Of a stretch of DNA of 64,000 nt, positions 10,604 to 29,700 are shown in pieces. The notes beneath the pieces are model-generated. The model was given only the letters and a program-made list of their open reading frames with translations. It was not told where the DNA came from and ran no database searches. Made by a program: the position numbers and the translations under genes. Each line of letters starts with the position of its first letter. Position 1 is the stretch's first letter. Source of the DNA: Rhinopomastus cyanomelas (lineage: Eukaryota > Chordata > Aves > Bucerotiformes > Rhinopomastidae); NCBI GenBank assembly GCA_013400115.1, contig VXBP01005185.1, positions 222,057 to 286,056 of the forward strand, given 5' to 3'.

Positions 10604-11779
10604 GGTGCCCTCAGGAACGAGCCCTGGCCTGGCCTCCCCAGGCCACGCGTGCCAGCCTCCAGCAGCCCGCGCGCCTGCGGAAAGAGAAGGTCCTGTGCAG
10701 GGAGGGGCAGAGAGAGAAACTCAGTTCAGCATCGACTGCACAGCGGGGCCAGAAGCAACCCCTGCCCACCACTTGGCCGCCTCAGCCGCAGCGAGGGCCG
10801 CGCGCCACCAGCTGCACCGCGTTCAAGTATTTCTTAACGTGAGACAACGAGGAATCATCTACAAGTGGGGAAAGCAGCTACAAAAAGGAGCCACAATCGA
10901 GATGGACCTCAGGTCTCTTCCCTGTGAGGGAGGCCCCCGTCTCCCCGGGCTGTTCGGGTGCCGGCGTTCGCACCTCGCCGCTGCCTCAGCGCGGGGTCTG
11001 CCCGCCCCGACCCACCCGGCAGCGGGGCCGGAGGAGACGGTCCCCCCGCCCCGGCGAGCTCCAGCACCCGAGAGAACTGCTCCCCGAAACAGAAACCCGG
11101 CGGATATTGCATAGTAGTTGCTGCAGCAGTCTGGGGCTGCCGGCACGGGGGAGCGTCGCTCCCAGAGCCTCCAGCTGCGACAGCCATGGGCTGAGGAGGC
11201 TTCCTGCAGGACATGAAGCCGACAGCACCGGGCTGCAGGGAAAGGATGGCGCTGGCGGAGCCCTCGCGGTGGGAGCAGCCCAGCAAGGACCCGTGAGGGG
11301 GGCGTCTGGAGTGGCTCAGCACCACCCGCTCACCTGGACAGAGCCAGTGAACCCGCCGAGGGCCCCATCCGGCGCCCTGAGTCCTTCCCTGCCTGCACCC
11401 CTCCTCTCCCACAGCAAGCTCCTCGCGAAGGGCACTGGCACGCGGTCACGGGCACACGCACGGACGGGGGGCACACGCACGCCCAGCCCTCCGAAGCCGC
11501 CATCCTAACCCTAAACCCTCCCAGCCAAGCCCTCCTCGCCATGGCCCGCGAGCGCGGCCACTCGGAGCCATCGGCAACCCTCCAGCCGCAGCGGCCTCGG
11601 GGCCAGCCCAAAGCCACAGCGGCTCACGGCTCCTCTTTAAGGTAGGGGGGTCCTCTCCTCCCCACAGAGCACCCCGCCGCTCCGGCCGCCCTGGAGACCT
11701 CGTCCCCTCCTACCTTCCAGCTCCACGAGGTCGCAGCCCCAACAGCAACAAGGGGTCCCGGTGCAAGAGCCCAGCTCCA

Positions 11780-12090
11780 GTCACCGGCGCCACCCCGGGC
11801 GCCGACCTCGCCGCGACGCGGAGCCGCCGCAAGGAGGGAAGGACGACGTCTCTCCGCGCCCTGCAGAGAAGCACAGCTCGCAGCTCCAAGCCAGCGGGCG
11901 TCCCACGAACCAGAGCACCGGGCCGACACCGCTCTCCCTGGACGCGGCTCGGCGCGCCGCCGGCACGCGCCGCCCCCTCGCCGGCGCCGTCTCTCCCCAG
12001 CGATTCCCTGCTGCAGCAGCACCCGTCGCGTCCCCGCAAAGCGCAGCCGGACACCCCCGAGCGCGGGAGGGAGCCGGGGGGCTCCCCGCA
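11780..12090. other. CpG-dense block in MKNK2 3' UTR
   Basis: Dense CpG (for example gacctcgccgcgacgcgg) well away from the known promoter. It could be an orphan CpG island with its own promoter activity or simply GC-rich UTR. Confidence 0.5.
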
Positions 12091-12597
12091 GCCAGGACTG
12101 ACCCCCAGGACGGGGCAGGGGGGGCTTTGCGGTGGCATCTACCCCAAGACGAGCGGAAGACCTGCAGCTCCGAGGGGAGAGGCGACATGAACACGCGACA
12201 CCCGCTGTTGAAAACGTGACCGAGGGTCTTTTGTTCACAGTATGAAATGAGCCGAGGTCAAAGCAGCTGCAGATACAAAGAGTCCTTTGGTGTCAGGGCA
12301 GGGGGAGGGAACTGTCGGGGGGAGCCAGGAGTCCGCGCGTCTGCCGGGTGCCCTCCAGCGTGCCCTGGCCGCAGCCGCCTCGCGCCCGCTCTGATACCTT
12401 CAGAAGGAAGAGAGATCCTCAACAAGCCCTGTCGCCCCCCGAGACCGGCAAGATCAGCAAAGCCTTGGAAACCAGCCACAGGGACGAGTCCTGATCTTGT
12501 CACCAGCCAGAACCGGAGCAGGGGGTTGGGGTCGGGGAGGAAGGAGAGGAGACGGGGTGCTGGGGGACACGGCTGCTGCAGGGCAGGGGGGCCCAGC

Positions 12598-19392
<6,795 letters not shown>

Positions 19393-20260
19393 CCTGCTGC
19401 CCGGGGCGGAGCCGGGGGGCGGCGGCGGCGGCGCTGGGGAAAACCGGGGGGGTCGGGAAGGAACAAGACTAAAAACTGGAGTGGGGGGGAGGGAAGCGGA
19501 GGGACGGGCCGAGCCGGAGGGGAGTCCGGGGGGGTGGCCGAGACCTGNNNNNNNNNNNNNNNNNNNNNNNNNNNNNNNNNNNNNNNNNNNNNNNNNNNNN
19601 NNNNNNNNNNNNNNNNNNNNNNNNNNNNNNNNNNNNNNNNNNNNNNNNNNNNNNNNNNNNNNNNNNNNNNNNNNNNNNNNNNNNNNNNNNNNNNNNNNNN
19701 NNNNNNNNNNNNNNNNNNNNNNNNNNNNNNNNNNNNNNNNNNNNNNNNNNNNNNNNNNNNNNNNNNNNNNNNNNNNNNNNNNNNNNNNNNNNNNNNNNNN
19801 NNNNNNNNNNNNNNNNNNNNNNNNNNNNNNNNNNNNNNNNNNNNNNNNNNNNNNNNNNNNNNNNNNNNNNNNNNNNNNNNNNNNNNNNNNNNNNNNNNNN
19901 NNNNNNNNNNNNNNNNNNNNNNNNNNNNNNNNNNNNNNNNNNNNNNNNNNNNNNNNNNNNNNNNNNNNNNNNNNNNNNNNNACCCACCGGGGAGACGAAC
20001 ACCCCGCGTGGGGGCTGCGCCCCGCCCCGCTCGGTGCCCCGAGGCACCGGGACGCCCCTCTGCGCTGCTCCAGAGACCCGGACCCCACCGGCGCTGCCCT
20101 GTGCAGCCGCGGGGATGGAGGCACCCCCCTACCGAGGGGTCCCTGCTCCTGGGGGCACTCCAGTGAGGGACGCGGACACCCCCCCACTCCGCTGCAGTCC
20201 CCTCCCCCCACAAGGCACCGACGACGGGGCCACCCCTCAGACCCCCTCCCGCACTGCACC
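19393..20260 (-). promoter_or_regulatory. MKNK2: CpG-rich block, probable MKNK2 promoter and 5' UTR
   Basis: Very GC- and CpG-rich sequence flanks the N gap at 19548-19981, immediately upstream of the MKNK2 start codon. The transcription start and any non-coding first exon are probably in or near the gap. Confidence 0.5.
19548..19981. other. Assembly gap (434 N)
   Basis: A run of N in the MKNK2 promoter CpG block, probably caused by extreme GC. Confidence 0.99.
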
Positions 20261-21289
20261 AGCCCCCCACCCCACGCAGGGACAGGGGCCCCCCCGGGGA
20301 CAAGGCCACTCGAGCTCCGGCTCATCCCCTTCACCCCAGCCTCAGGACAGGGGGTCCCGGGGAGGGGACGGGACAGGACTGAACCTTACGGTGCCCACGC
20401 GAGCGGAGATCAGACCCTCTTGTTGCCCCAAGTGAGGCCAATGGCAGCCACAGTGACCCTGTGGCTTCACTGGCCACTGCCATCGCACCCTGCAGCCCCC
20501 TGCTTTGCTCCAGCCACCCCCACACCCAGAGCACCCCCTGGTCCCGCTGTCACCCCTCAGCATCCCCTCCTCCCACAGTGCCCCGTGGGAACTTTCTGCT
20601 GACCCCCCACAAAGCCACTGGTGCCACCCTGGTGTTGGGCCACTGCCAGTGGGATCCTGGCTACCCCACCCGGTCGAACACCCCCAAACGTCCCCAAATG
20701 GCTGGTTTTGCCAGGCCCTGATGGCTGCTGCCACCTCCCCGCTCGGGTACCCCACATCTTTATTAGCGCTGCTAATGAGGGCTCCCCAGTTCATCCCTGC
20801 TGGGGTGGGGGGCAGATGTGGGGGGCTGCTGTCCCAAACCCCATCCCAGTTTGCAGAACATTGTCTCCCAGGTTGGAGCAGGGACAGGGCCTGGGGTGGG
20901 GTCACAGGGCCACTGCCGTGCGGGTCACCGGCAGCTGCTGGGGAGCGCCGGTGCGGGTGGCGGAGCGGCATGCCTTCCCAATTGCCCCCCCTGCCATGTA
21001 GGTCACCCGGCTGGTAATGACAGGCCGCTGCGGCAGCAGCCTGGGAGGCACCCAGGGCTGACCCGCATGGCAGCGGCGCTGAGCCTGCAGCTCACCCAGC
21101 CCCCAGGATCCCTGGCGTGTCTGCTGCTCCTCCCCGTGTGTCGGTGCGTGTGCGATGCCTGCTCGCCGTGTGGCGGCTGCATGTCATCTGCCTGCTCCCC
21201 AGGAGGGCTCCGTGTGTGGCGGGCACGCGCCGCGTGTCTGCTGTGGGCCCTCGCACGGGCCCTGGGGGTTGCCTTCACGCCTGGCACAC

Positions 21290-21600
21290 GTCCTCTGTGC
21301 TTGCTTCATGCTCGCTGCATGTTGTCTGCACGTCTGCACGCTCTCTGCATGCCTCTGCACGCTCCCTGCACACACTGCATGCTCCCTGTGCCCTCATGCA
21401 TGGCTGCGTGCTCTCCCTGCATGTCCCTGCATGCCCCATGCACACACTGCATGCTCCCTGCATGCTCCCTGTGCCCTCCCTGCATGGCTGTGTGCTCTCC
21501 CTGCATGTCCCTGCATGCCCCCTGCACACACTGCATGCTCCCTGCATGCTCCCTGTGCTCTCCCTGCATGTCCCTGCATGCCCCCTGCTCGCTCTCCACT
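21290..21600. repeat. TGCATG-rich minisatellite
   Basis: Irregular array of ctccctgcatg-type words with larger blocks; ctctccctgcatgtccctgc recurs at 21411, 21495 and 21558. It leaves long open frames that should not be taken as genes. Confidence 0.85.
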
Positions 21601-24600
21601 CCCTCTCTCTGCTCCTGGTCCCTGCACACCCACCGCAGCGCTGCGTGCGCTGCCTCCTGCGCTGTCCCCCATCCGCCGCAGGCCCCGCGGTGCCGGTGCC
21701 GCTCACCGGTCTCCCACTGTCGTGTCCCCCAGGCCTGGGAGCTTTGTCCCTGCTCCCGCAGGGTCCAGAGCAAGTCCCACCCCACCCGCCTTGCTCTGGG
21801 CCTCAGGGCTGCACCCGGTCCAGCGGCACCTCCCCGGTGGCTGCAGCCCTCCTGAACCGCAGCAGGTCCCTGCTCCACTGGCTCCAGCTGGGAGGAGGTG
21901 GTTGAGGGGCTGAAGGGGCCGTTGTGGTGCCCAGCAAGGGGCAGCTCTGACCTGCTCTGGCAGCGCAGGGCACCCGGGGATCTTGCGGGGAAAGACCGAC
22001 TCGGATGCCTTGGATGGCTCCTGCCTGCTTGGAGGGCACCAAGCACCACCCAGCCCTTCTGCCTCCTCCTCCTCCTCCTCAGGGTCACCTCCAGCACCGC
22101 ATCCCCCAAGGGCCAGAGCAGCCCTGGATGGTGCCATCACCTGTGGCGGCTCCTCTCTCGGTGCCTCCAGGCTCAGGGAGGCCCTGGGCCACTCAGATCC
22201 CACCGGCCAGGAGCGGCCAAGGGAAAACAGGAAAGTGAGTGGGGCTGTGCCGGAAGGCAGCTATTGTTGGCAGGGAGTGGGGGCAGCACGAGTGGGGCCA
22301 GAGGCCACGGTGGCCACCCTCTGCCTGCTCGCTGCCCCTTTGCTGCTGGCACAGCCCCGAAACCACTGTCTGCCCTATTGCCCGTGGCCAAAGGGCGGGC
22401 GGCTACTGGTGGGGTGCGCAGGGCTTCCTCTGGCCCTTTTCCCTCTCACTTCCCTGGCACAAGCCGGGCCAAGGTCCCCTCCCCTGGACGGAGGGTTTGG
22501 AGCTCTGGCTCCGTTTCGCACCAAAAACCTTAGGGAAACCCCTGGAATTTCCTGCCGGGGCAAACCCGCGGGTTCGACTCTCCGGGTGCTGCCGGGGCAG
22601 GACAGGAGGGGCACAGGAGAACAGGCCTCCCCAGCCCCGTCCTCCGTGGGGGACTTGGGCAGGTCTGACCCCCAGCCCGGCTGAAACTCCTGCCGGGAGG
22701 GCGGTTGCTCTGCAGGTGCCAAGATCACCCGGCCAGAACGGCCCCAGTGAGAAAGTCCAGGCGGACGTCAGGCACCTCGTGGCCCTGTGAGCCCCCTGTG
22801 ATGCCCCTCTGGGGTGCTGGCATCTCCCTTGGCCGGGTGGATCCTGCCCACCCCTGGTAAAGCCAGCGAAGGGAGAAGCGGTTCATGGTAACGGCGTTTC
22901 CTAGCGTCCTGAAGATCACTGGGCACCAGTGCTCCCTGCAGTCTGCAGAGGTGGCAGCATCTTCATCGCAGGTTGACCTCTACCCCATCTCCTCTGCTTG
23001 CCCCTGCGGCCAGGGGCTCTCTGCTCCTTCCACAGGGTCCCGAGGCAGGATCTCACACCAGGAGCCTGGAGGGATCTCCAGCTCCCCTCTGCACCAGAGC
23101 CCCGGCGGCACTCTGCCCGCTCGCCCGGGAGGAGCCGTCAAAACAATCCCCCCTTGATCGCTCGCCGCTCCCCCCGCGAGACCCCCGTGCCCGGCCGCTG
23201 GAGGATGCCAGGTGCTGGGGAGCTGCTGGGTGGAAGCGGAACCCAAGGTCCCTTTATCTCTCCAGCAGAGCCCCGGGGAAGCGGCGCCGGCGCAGGGCAG
23301 AGCCCAGCAGATGCCCTTGGGTGGGGAGACACCCGCTCCCCGCTCGGCGCTTTCCCAGGAAGGTCACCGGGCCCTGCTGTGCTCCTGGCACGAGGCCGGG
23401 GCTGCTGACGGCCGCCCTGGACACGCTGTCCAAGGGAGACGGCGACTCGTGCCAGGGACTGTTCCCTCGTCCCAGGAACAGCTGTCGCCTCCCCAGCGGA
23501 GCCCCACAGCAGAGTGGGAAGGACCCGTGACCCTGGTGCCCCTGCCCGGGAGAGGTGGGTCGGTGCTGGGGGGCTGCTGGAGGTTCTGGCACCAGAACCA
23601 CCAAGCTGGCCTGGGGGTGGGAAGAAAGGAGCCCGAGCCCAGCCCAGAGCTCCTGGAAAGCTGCGGCTGCTGCTCAAGGACGAGGGGCAGAGGAGGAGGC
23701 AGCCACGCGGTGGCCAAGCTGCGGGGGAGTGTGCGACAGCAGGGCTGCTCAGGGACGTCTCCCGTGTCACCCCGTGTCCCTGCTCATCCCACCCGAAAGG
23801 GGACGGCAAGTGCCCCCCAGGGCTGCTGCGGAGGGTGGCCCGGCCATGGGGCAGAGCCCCCAGCACTGCTGAGCTGCACCGGCCGCAGGGTCAGGAGGGG
23901 TGAGGACCTGCTGATGGTGGAGCAGAGCCCCAGGGGCGCTCGAGCAGGATCTGCTGCTCAGGGAGGCTGCGGGGACAACCCGGCCTTTCCCAGCAAGGTC
24001 CTGACTCCTGCACGGACCCCACCCCTGGCTGCCGACGCCCCCAAATCCCAGCTGCTTCCTGAGGGCCTGCAAAATCGCCCCCCTGCACCCCAGCTTTGGA
24101 AAAGAGCGACAAACCTTCATGGGGCCTGAGGTCCTGCAGCTGCTCAGTTCTTGGGGCTGGGGAAAGGCCGCTGCAGAGCTGGACTAGGCGGTCGAGAGGT
24201 CCCCTCCAACGCCCTGCGACTCCGGCAGGACAAGGGGAGAGCCGCCGAGTCCTCTGGAGCAGCAGCCAGCTCTGCCCTGAGCCAGTGAAAAGCCCCATTT
24301 CCCGGGGAACATACGGCTGCCACCGGCCGCTCTGCGCCAGGCAGGGCGCCCCGCGGCCCTGGAGCCGGTGCCCGCTCCAGCTCCGTGGCAAACGCCATCT
24401 GTGCTCTGTGGGAAGGGGTCAGCACCACGGCAGGGAGGCTGCTGGAGGCCCGGGCGACGCGGATCGGCGACGCTGGTCTCCTCCAGGGTCCCATCGAAGC
24501 CTCGGTGACGCCCTGGTGTCCACCCCCGCAGTGCTTGTGGGGCGAAGAGCGACGAGACCTCCGGCGGGCCCAAGGCACAGCTGAACCCGCGGTGCCAGGC

Positions 24601-24744
24601 TGGGCTCAGCACCAGGCGAAGGGCTGAGCACCAGCTCTGCAGACCTGGCCGGGCAGCACCCTGCACGTCCTCAGATGCTGCAGCCCCTCCTGAAGGTGCT
24701 TCTCCTTTTCCTTCTCTCTGCTGAGCTGCTCTCGCGTGGAAGGG

Positions 24745-25060
24745 GCCAGACCTGCTCCCCCCTGGCGAGACCTCACCTGCAGCCCTGCGTCCAGCTCTGG
24801 AACCCTGAGGACAGGAAGGACCTGGACCTGATGGGGCAGGTGCAGAGGAGGCCACCAAAGTGATCAGGGGGCTAGAGCCCCTCTGCTCTGGGCACAGGCT
24901 GAGGGAGCTGCGGCTGTTCAGCCTGGAGAAGGCTCCAGCAGGAGGGACCCGGGAGCGACCTGCCGGGCCCTGAAGGGGGCTACAAGGCGGCTGCAGAGGG
25001 GCTGCTGGCCAGGGCCCGGGGTTACAGGACGAGGGGCAGTGGTTTCACAGCAGAGAAGGG
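24745..25060 (+). mobile_element. CR1 fragment
   Basis: Diverged plus-strand CR1 (gcgagacctcacctgcagcc, ctgagggagctgcggctgttc) without the terminal tail. Confidence 0.75.
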
Positions 25061-25674
25061 CCGTTGGGAAGCAGCTCTCCAGCCCAGCACAGCACCTGCA
25101 GCACCCGAGGTCGCCGTGGAAAGGAAGCTGCGCCCGCAAGACGCCGCGAAGAGCCGGAAGGCGCTCGGTAGGGCCCAGCCAGGGGGGTAGGGAGGGACCT
25201 GCCGGCAGGGCTTGGCCCGGTCCGTGCTGCACAAGCTGCAGCTCTGGAGCCCCTGCAGCTCGTTACTCCCTTCCTGGCCGGGAAAAGAACCTGCAAACAG
25301 CAGCTCTGGCCAGTATCAGCCTCGACGGCTCTGCCCACGGCCCCCTCCAGCAGCAGCAGGGCCCTCAGATGAGGTGAAAGCTCGAGTGCCTCCCCCACCC
25401 ACTTCCACCCACGTTTCAGACCTGGGAGAACAGCTCGGCCCTGGCACAGGATGTGACGGGGCCAGGTCGGGACAACCCCGCTTTGCTGCTGGGCATCCAG
25501 CACCTCCTGGAGCCGCTCTACCCCGCAGCCCGCGGAGGAGCAGCCCAGCTGCGGCCCCTCTGGAGCAGGAGGAGGCGGCCACACGCCCCCAGGAGCTTCG
25601 AGCGGCCGAGGCCAGGGCTCTGCAGCGCCGGTCCCGCGGCAGTCACAGGCCCCGTGGCGAGGGCAGCGCGATAC

Positions 25675-26719
25675 GGAAATAAACCTTAATTTATTGGTTC
25701 AGCCTCAGAGAGCTCTAGTGGTCTTGGTACAAGTGTCCTGGCCGTGGAGGAAGAGAATCACAAGGAGAATCACGTCTGTACAGAGACTGCAGGACACAGG
25801 AGACACCTCATACAGAAGAAGTGGTTAGTGGGGCAGTTTGGTTACTGGTCACGGGGACCTCTCCTCACTGGAGGACGCTGCTCCCTCTCTCCCCCAAATC
25901 CTAGGTAGATCCACCTACCTACCATGGGGGCTCTGGAAAGGTCGAGGAGCAGGAGGAGGAGGTTCCAGGCTCTCAGGGGAGGCAGAGAATGCTCCCCAGA
26001 GCCAGCGAGCGAGGCTGCAGGGCAGCCACCCAGCTCCCTCCCGGCACGGCCCGCGCTACCACCAGCAGACGGGGAGGTGCTGGAGAAGGCTTCCCCACGC
26101 CCAGAGAGGCAGGACTGCTCGGCCCGGCACGGATCCCTGCTCCCCGCGGGGACAGCGCACGGGGAGCAGCTCAGCTCGGAGCCGGCACGAGAGCAGGAGC
26201 AGACCCAGCAGCAGCTGCTTTAACCACAAGAGAAACCCCAGTCCAACTTTTCCCCGCGGGAGGACCGAGCCCGGGGGGACCCGGTGCCAAGCAGGGGGTG
26301 AGCACAGCAGCAGCTCCGGCCAGGAACGGGACTCGCAGCCGGGGAAGAGGTGGTGGGACCAGCGAGCAGCCCAGGGCATCCAGGCAGATCTCCTCCCGTC
26401 GCGGGGGGAAGCGGGCGTCCGGGGGCAGCACCGCGCGTCCGGGGGCAGCACCTTTAGAGCCTCCCTCCCCGGAGGGTCCCTAAAGTTTTCTTGTTTTTTG
26501 GGTTTTTTTTTAAACAGGATTTACTATCAAAAACTACTTTGTCCAGAGCATCTGTACAAAACTAGTCCTGCGAGGTCACAGGCTGCCATCGAACCGCATC
26601 AAAAATAGAAAGACTTCTTGGGCAGAGCAGCTCCGTCCTCCCCTCGCGTCCCGTCTCCAGCGCCGGGCTGGGCCTCGGGGTCCTCGGCAGAGACGGCCGG
26701 TGGGAGCAGGGGGCTGCTC
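25675..26719 (-). other. MOB3A: MOB3A 3' untranslated region (inferred)
   Basis: About 1 kb between the stop codon and a minus-strand AATAAA at 25696-25691. No repeat recognised inside it. A T-rich tract on the plus strand at 26490-26512 corresponds to an A-rich run in the transcript. Confidence 0.6.
25691..25696 (-). terminator. MOB3A: Poly(A) signal AATAAA, MOB3A
   Basis: Forward TTTATT, reading CCAATAAATT on the minus strand. It is the first canonical signal that I found after the MOB3A stop. Confidence 0.6.
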
Positions 26720-26749
26720 TCAGTGGCACATCCGGGAGGTCATTTCTTT
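26720..26749 (-). CDS. MOB3A: MOB3A last coding exon (10 codons)
   Basis: Only KEMTSRMCH and the TGA stop are coding here, after acceptor TTTGCCAG. The nonapeptide matches the known MOB3A C-terminus, which supports this tiny coding piece. It lies 1.1 kb from the previous exon, across an intron that holds a composite CR1. Confidence 0.93.
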   Translation of the reverse strand, partial: KEMTSRMCH

Positions 26750-29700
26750 CTGGCAAAGGGACACACGAGACGAGGGGGTCACGAGCCACGACCCGAACGG
26801 GCAGGGGAGGGTCTGCAGGAGGAGCCTTCACCTTCGTTCAGCAGCACATGGCCTCCCTCAGGTGTGGGGAAACGCTGAGAGCCCCGCTCCGGGCAGCAGC
26901 TCCCAGTCCCAGGCACCACAGACACCCCTCTGCTGCCCCACAACCCCGTGAATCTGCTCTGCTGCTGCTGCCTTTAGAGCCTCCCTCAGCACCTCCCAGG
27001 CTCCTGTCACGCTCCCCATCGCCTGGACCCCTGGTGAGGCCAGTGCTCTGCTCTCTGCCCTGGGCAGCACCCACAGGGAGAGGTTTGCCGGCCGCACCCT
27101 GGGGGGCTGTCAGTGCCAGGGTCCTGCTGGAGGCCAGGAGGGCACTGCAGAACTGTGCCTGTCCTGCAGCTGAGGCCCAAGTGACCCTGCACGTCCTGGC
27201 AGTGGAAGGGCACAGGCAGCCCTTGTCCTGCAGCCAGTCTGGAGGAGGCAGCAGGTTGCTCTGGGATGGCTCCACTCCCAGCCCGCTCCTCCTTCGAGAG
27301 ACAAGGAGCTGCTGGCCCTTCCACTGGATGCTGAGGGGGCTGCAGCATCTCTGTGCCAGGGCAAGGCTGAGAGCCCCGGGGCTCTCCAGCTGGAGCAGAG
27401 CAGCCCGAGAGGGATGTGAATGGGCTGAGCCACAGCTAAGGGCAGGAGGATGGGGCCAGACTCTGCTCAGTGGTGGCCAGAGACAGGACAAAGGGCACTG
27501 GGCAGCAACTGGAACCCAGGAAGGGAAACACTTTGACTTTAAAGGTGCTGGAGCCCTGGCTCAGGCTGCTGGTTGTGGAGTCTCCTGCTCTGGAGAGATC
27601 TCAAACCCTCCTGGACACTGCCATAGAATCACGAGGGGTTGGAAGGGACCCCAAAAGATCACCTAGTCCAACCCCCCTGCCCCAGCAGGATCCCCCAGAC
27701 CACGTCATGGGAAACCTGCTCTGGGTGACCCTGCTGGAGCAGGGAGGCACCGGGTGACCCCAAGAGGCGTCTCCCAGCCCCAGCAGCCCAGGACTCTGCG
27801 CTGCCTGCAGACCCCAGCTGCCCAGCGTGCACCCCGAGTCCAGCCACACTCACCAGTGGTTCCAGCTCCTTGGTGTCGATGAGGTTGAACTCCTTCACAA
27901 AGTAGTAAAAGTGCTTGTAGCAGGTGTTCACGTGGGCTTCCGACCCCATCTGGGTGATCCTGTCGAAATGGTGGATGTAGACGTGGACGAAGACCCGGAA
28001 GAGCCTGGAGAGGATCTTCTTCACCACAGGAAGGAAGTTCTTGGGGAAGGGAGTACCTGTGAGGGAAGGCAGGGCCGTGAGGAACCGCCAGCAAGGTGAC
28101 ACCCAGTTCCTTTGGGCTCAGACACGTTGATAAGGACCAAAATGAACTGGAGATGACTTAGGGGACTGGAGCACCTGCCTTATGAGGAGAGACTGAGAGA
28201 TCTGGGACTGTTTGGTCTAGAGAGATGGCTACCAGGGGACTTAATCCCTGTCTAGAAATCCATGAGGGCTGGGTGTTGAGAAGAGAGACACTCTCTTTTC
28301 ACCTGTGCCCTGGGACAGGACAAGGGGCACTGGGTGTCAGCTGGAGCACCTCAACACGAGGAGAGTCTCCTCTACTGTGAGGGTTACCAGAGCACTGGAA
28401 GGGGCTGCCCAGGGAGGGTGTGGAGCCTCCTTCCCTGGAGACTTTTGAGACCTCTGGACACAGCTCTGTGTGATGTGCCTGAGTGATCCTGCTCGAGCAG
28501 GGGGGTTGGACCTGATGACCCCTGGAGGTCCCTTGGAACCCCCGATGATCTGTGTGTCTGAGACAGGGACCGTCTCCCTGGCGATCTCCATTTGCTCTCT
28601 CCCTTTTCCTTTCTGGTTTGGATCAGACTGTTCTGCGCGCTGACAGAGCGCTGGTCGCCGTCAACCGAACGCGAGAGACCAGCCTCTGAGACTCCCAGCA
28701 GCTCCTTCAGGCTGGGCAAGCGTTCTCCTCCTCCCACTTGCCCTCTTCATACAAAGAGTACAAAACGCTGGGGGCAACCAGCCAAGGTCCCCAAAGGAAG
28801 AGCTGGTGCTCCCCCCACAGCTCCCTCTTGGGCTGATCAGCCTTCAGCTCTCTGGTTAAGATGCCAAAGGCTCCAGGGCCCCCTGTAAAGGGATCGGTGC
28901 TCTGGGAACTGATGTGAACTCTAGGAACTTCTGCTCAGCTGCAGCAGAGCTCTGCCCGACCAGCCAGCTCTGCCCAGGAGTAGCCCTGAGGTTCACAGAG
29001 GGACGAAGGCTAATGGCAGCCTCTCGGCGCGGTGCCAGCGCTGCCACGGGTGGGGAAGCTGGGCAAAGCTGAGCTCAGAACAACAACTACCACAAAAACC
29101 ACCCCGAGCCACAACCCCCCTGCAGCCGGGAAGGCATCGGCTGGCCCCGAACGGAGCCAGCAGCCCCATGCCCAGCAAGCCCAGCTCTGAACACAGGCCC
29201 CGCAGCAGCTGGCCGGGAGGACTCCAGGGGCCTGGCCGACTGCTCCCTCCTCTGCACCAGGTTTTGGCTCTGCTTAAGGAGCCCTGCGGGTGCTCGCGGG
29301 GCAGAGGCCGCCGCCGTGCCCCCTAAGAGGGGCCAAGCAGCTTTGATGGGATCAGTGTCAGGGCAGCAGGAAGGAGACTGCTGCATCTTGTCTCTCCCTC
29401 TGAGCAGGATCAGTCCTCTCTCCCTACTGAGAGGAGCTCTCACACCTCAGCCAACGCCAAGTTCAGGAGGCGCAGAAGGAGGTGGCACAACAAAGTCCCA
29501 CTTCCACCACGCCAGCAACAGATAAAGCAAGGCCCCTCCCTCCAGGCACGTCAGCACCCGCCACCCCGCAGCCACCAAGGGGGAGCAGAGGCAGGAAGCA
29601 CCAAGTGAGAAAGGGCAGAGCCAGCGACCAGGGCAGAGGCCGCTGCCGCCAGCCTGTCATAACGAAGGCCTTAATTACAGGGAGGCGGCCACCATGGCCA

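Larger units (their letters stand above)
9508..12597 (-). other. MKNK2: MKNK2 3' untranslated region (inferred)
   Basis: From the stop codon leftward the first AATAAA on the minus strand that I found is at 9528-9523, giving a 3.1 kb 3' UTR. This is plausible but longer than I recall for mammals. The interval includes a CpG-dense block (11780-12090) and a direct duplication (10279-10603). An earlier non-canonical poly(A) site is possible. Confidence 0.5.
20261..25674. other. Intergenic interval between MKNK2 and MOB3A
   Basis: GC-rich sequence with a TGCATG-rich minisatellite (21290-21600) and one plus-strand CR1 fragment (24745-25060). Long open frames occur on both strands (for example near 23.2-24.1 kb), but they are compositionally biased, resemble no family I know and overlap each other. 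I annotate no gene here. Confidence 0.55.

Noticed and set aside
11505..11520. Telomere-like words (cctaaccctaaaccctccc)
   Set aside because: Only two imperfect units, and the vertebrate repeat CCCTAA is not in a run.
11624..12238. 204-codon minus-strand open frame in the MKNK2 3' UTR
   Set aside because: Arg/Gly/Ala-rich translation of a CpG-dense block without conserved features.
20818..21855. 345-codon plus-strand open frame
   Set aside because: Most of it translates the TGCATG minisatellite into HAPCTHCMLP repeats; repeats with few stops explain it.
22540..22620. tRNA-like T-loop (gggttcgactctccggg)
   Set aside because: No matching D-arm, anticodon stem or acceptor pairing found around it.
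23212..24129. 305-codon plus-strand open frame
   Set aside because: Compositionally biased, overlapped by open frames on the other strand, no domain recognised.
25676..25684. Plus-strand AATAAA near 25.68 kb as the end of an unknown plus-strand gene
   Set aside because: No supported plus-strand exon upstream; the minus-strand signal 10 bp away fits MOB3A.
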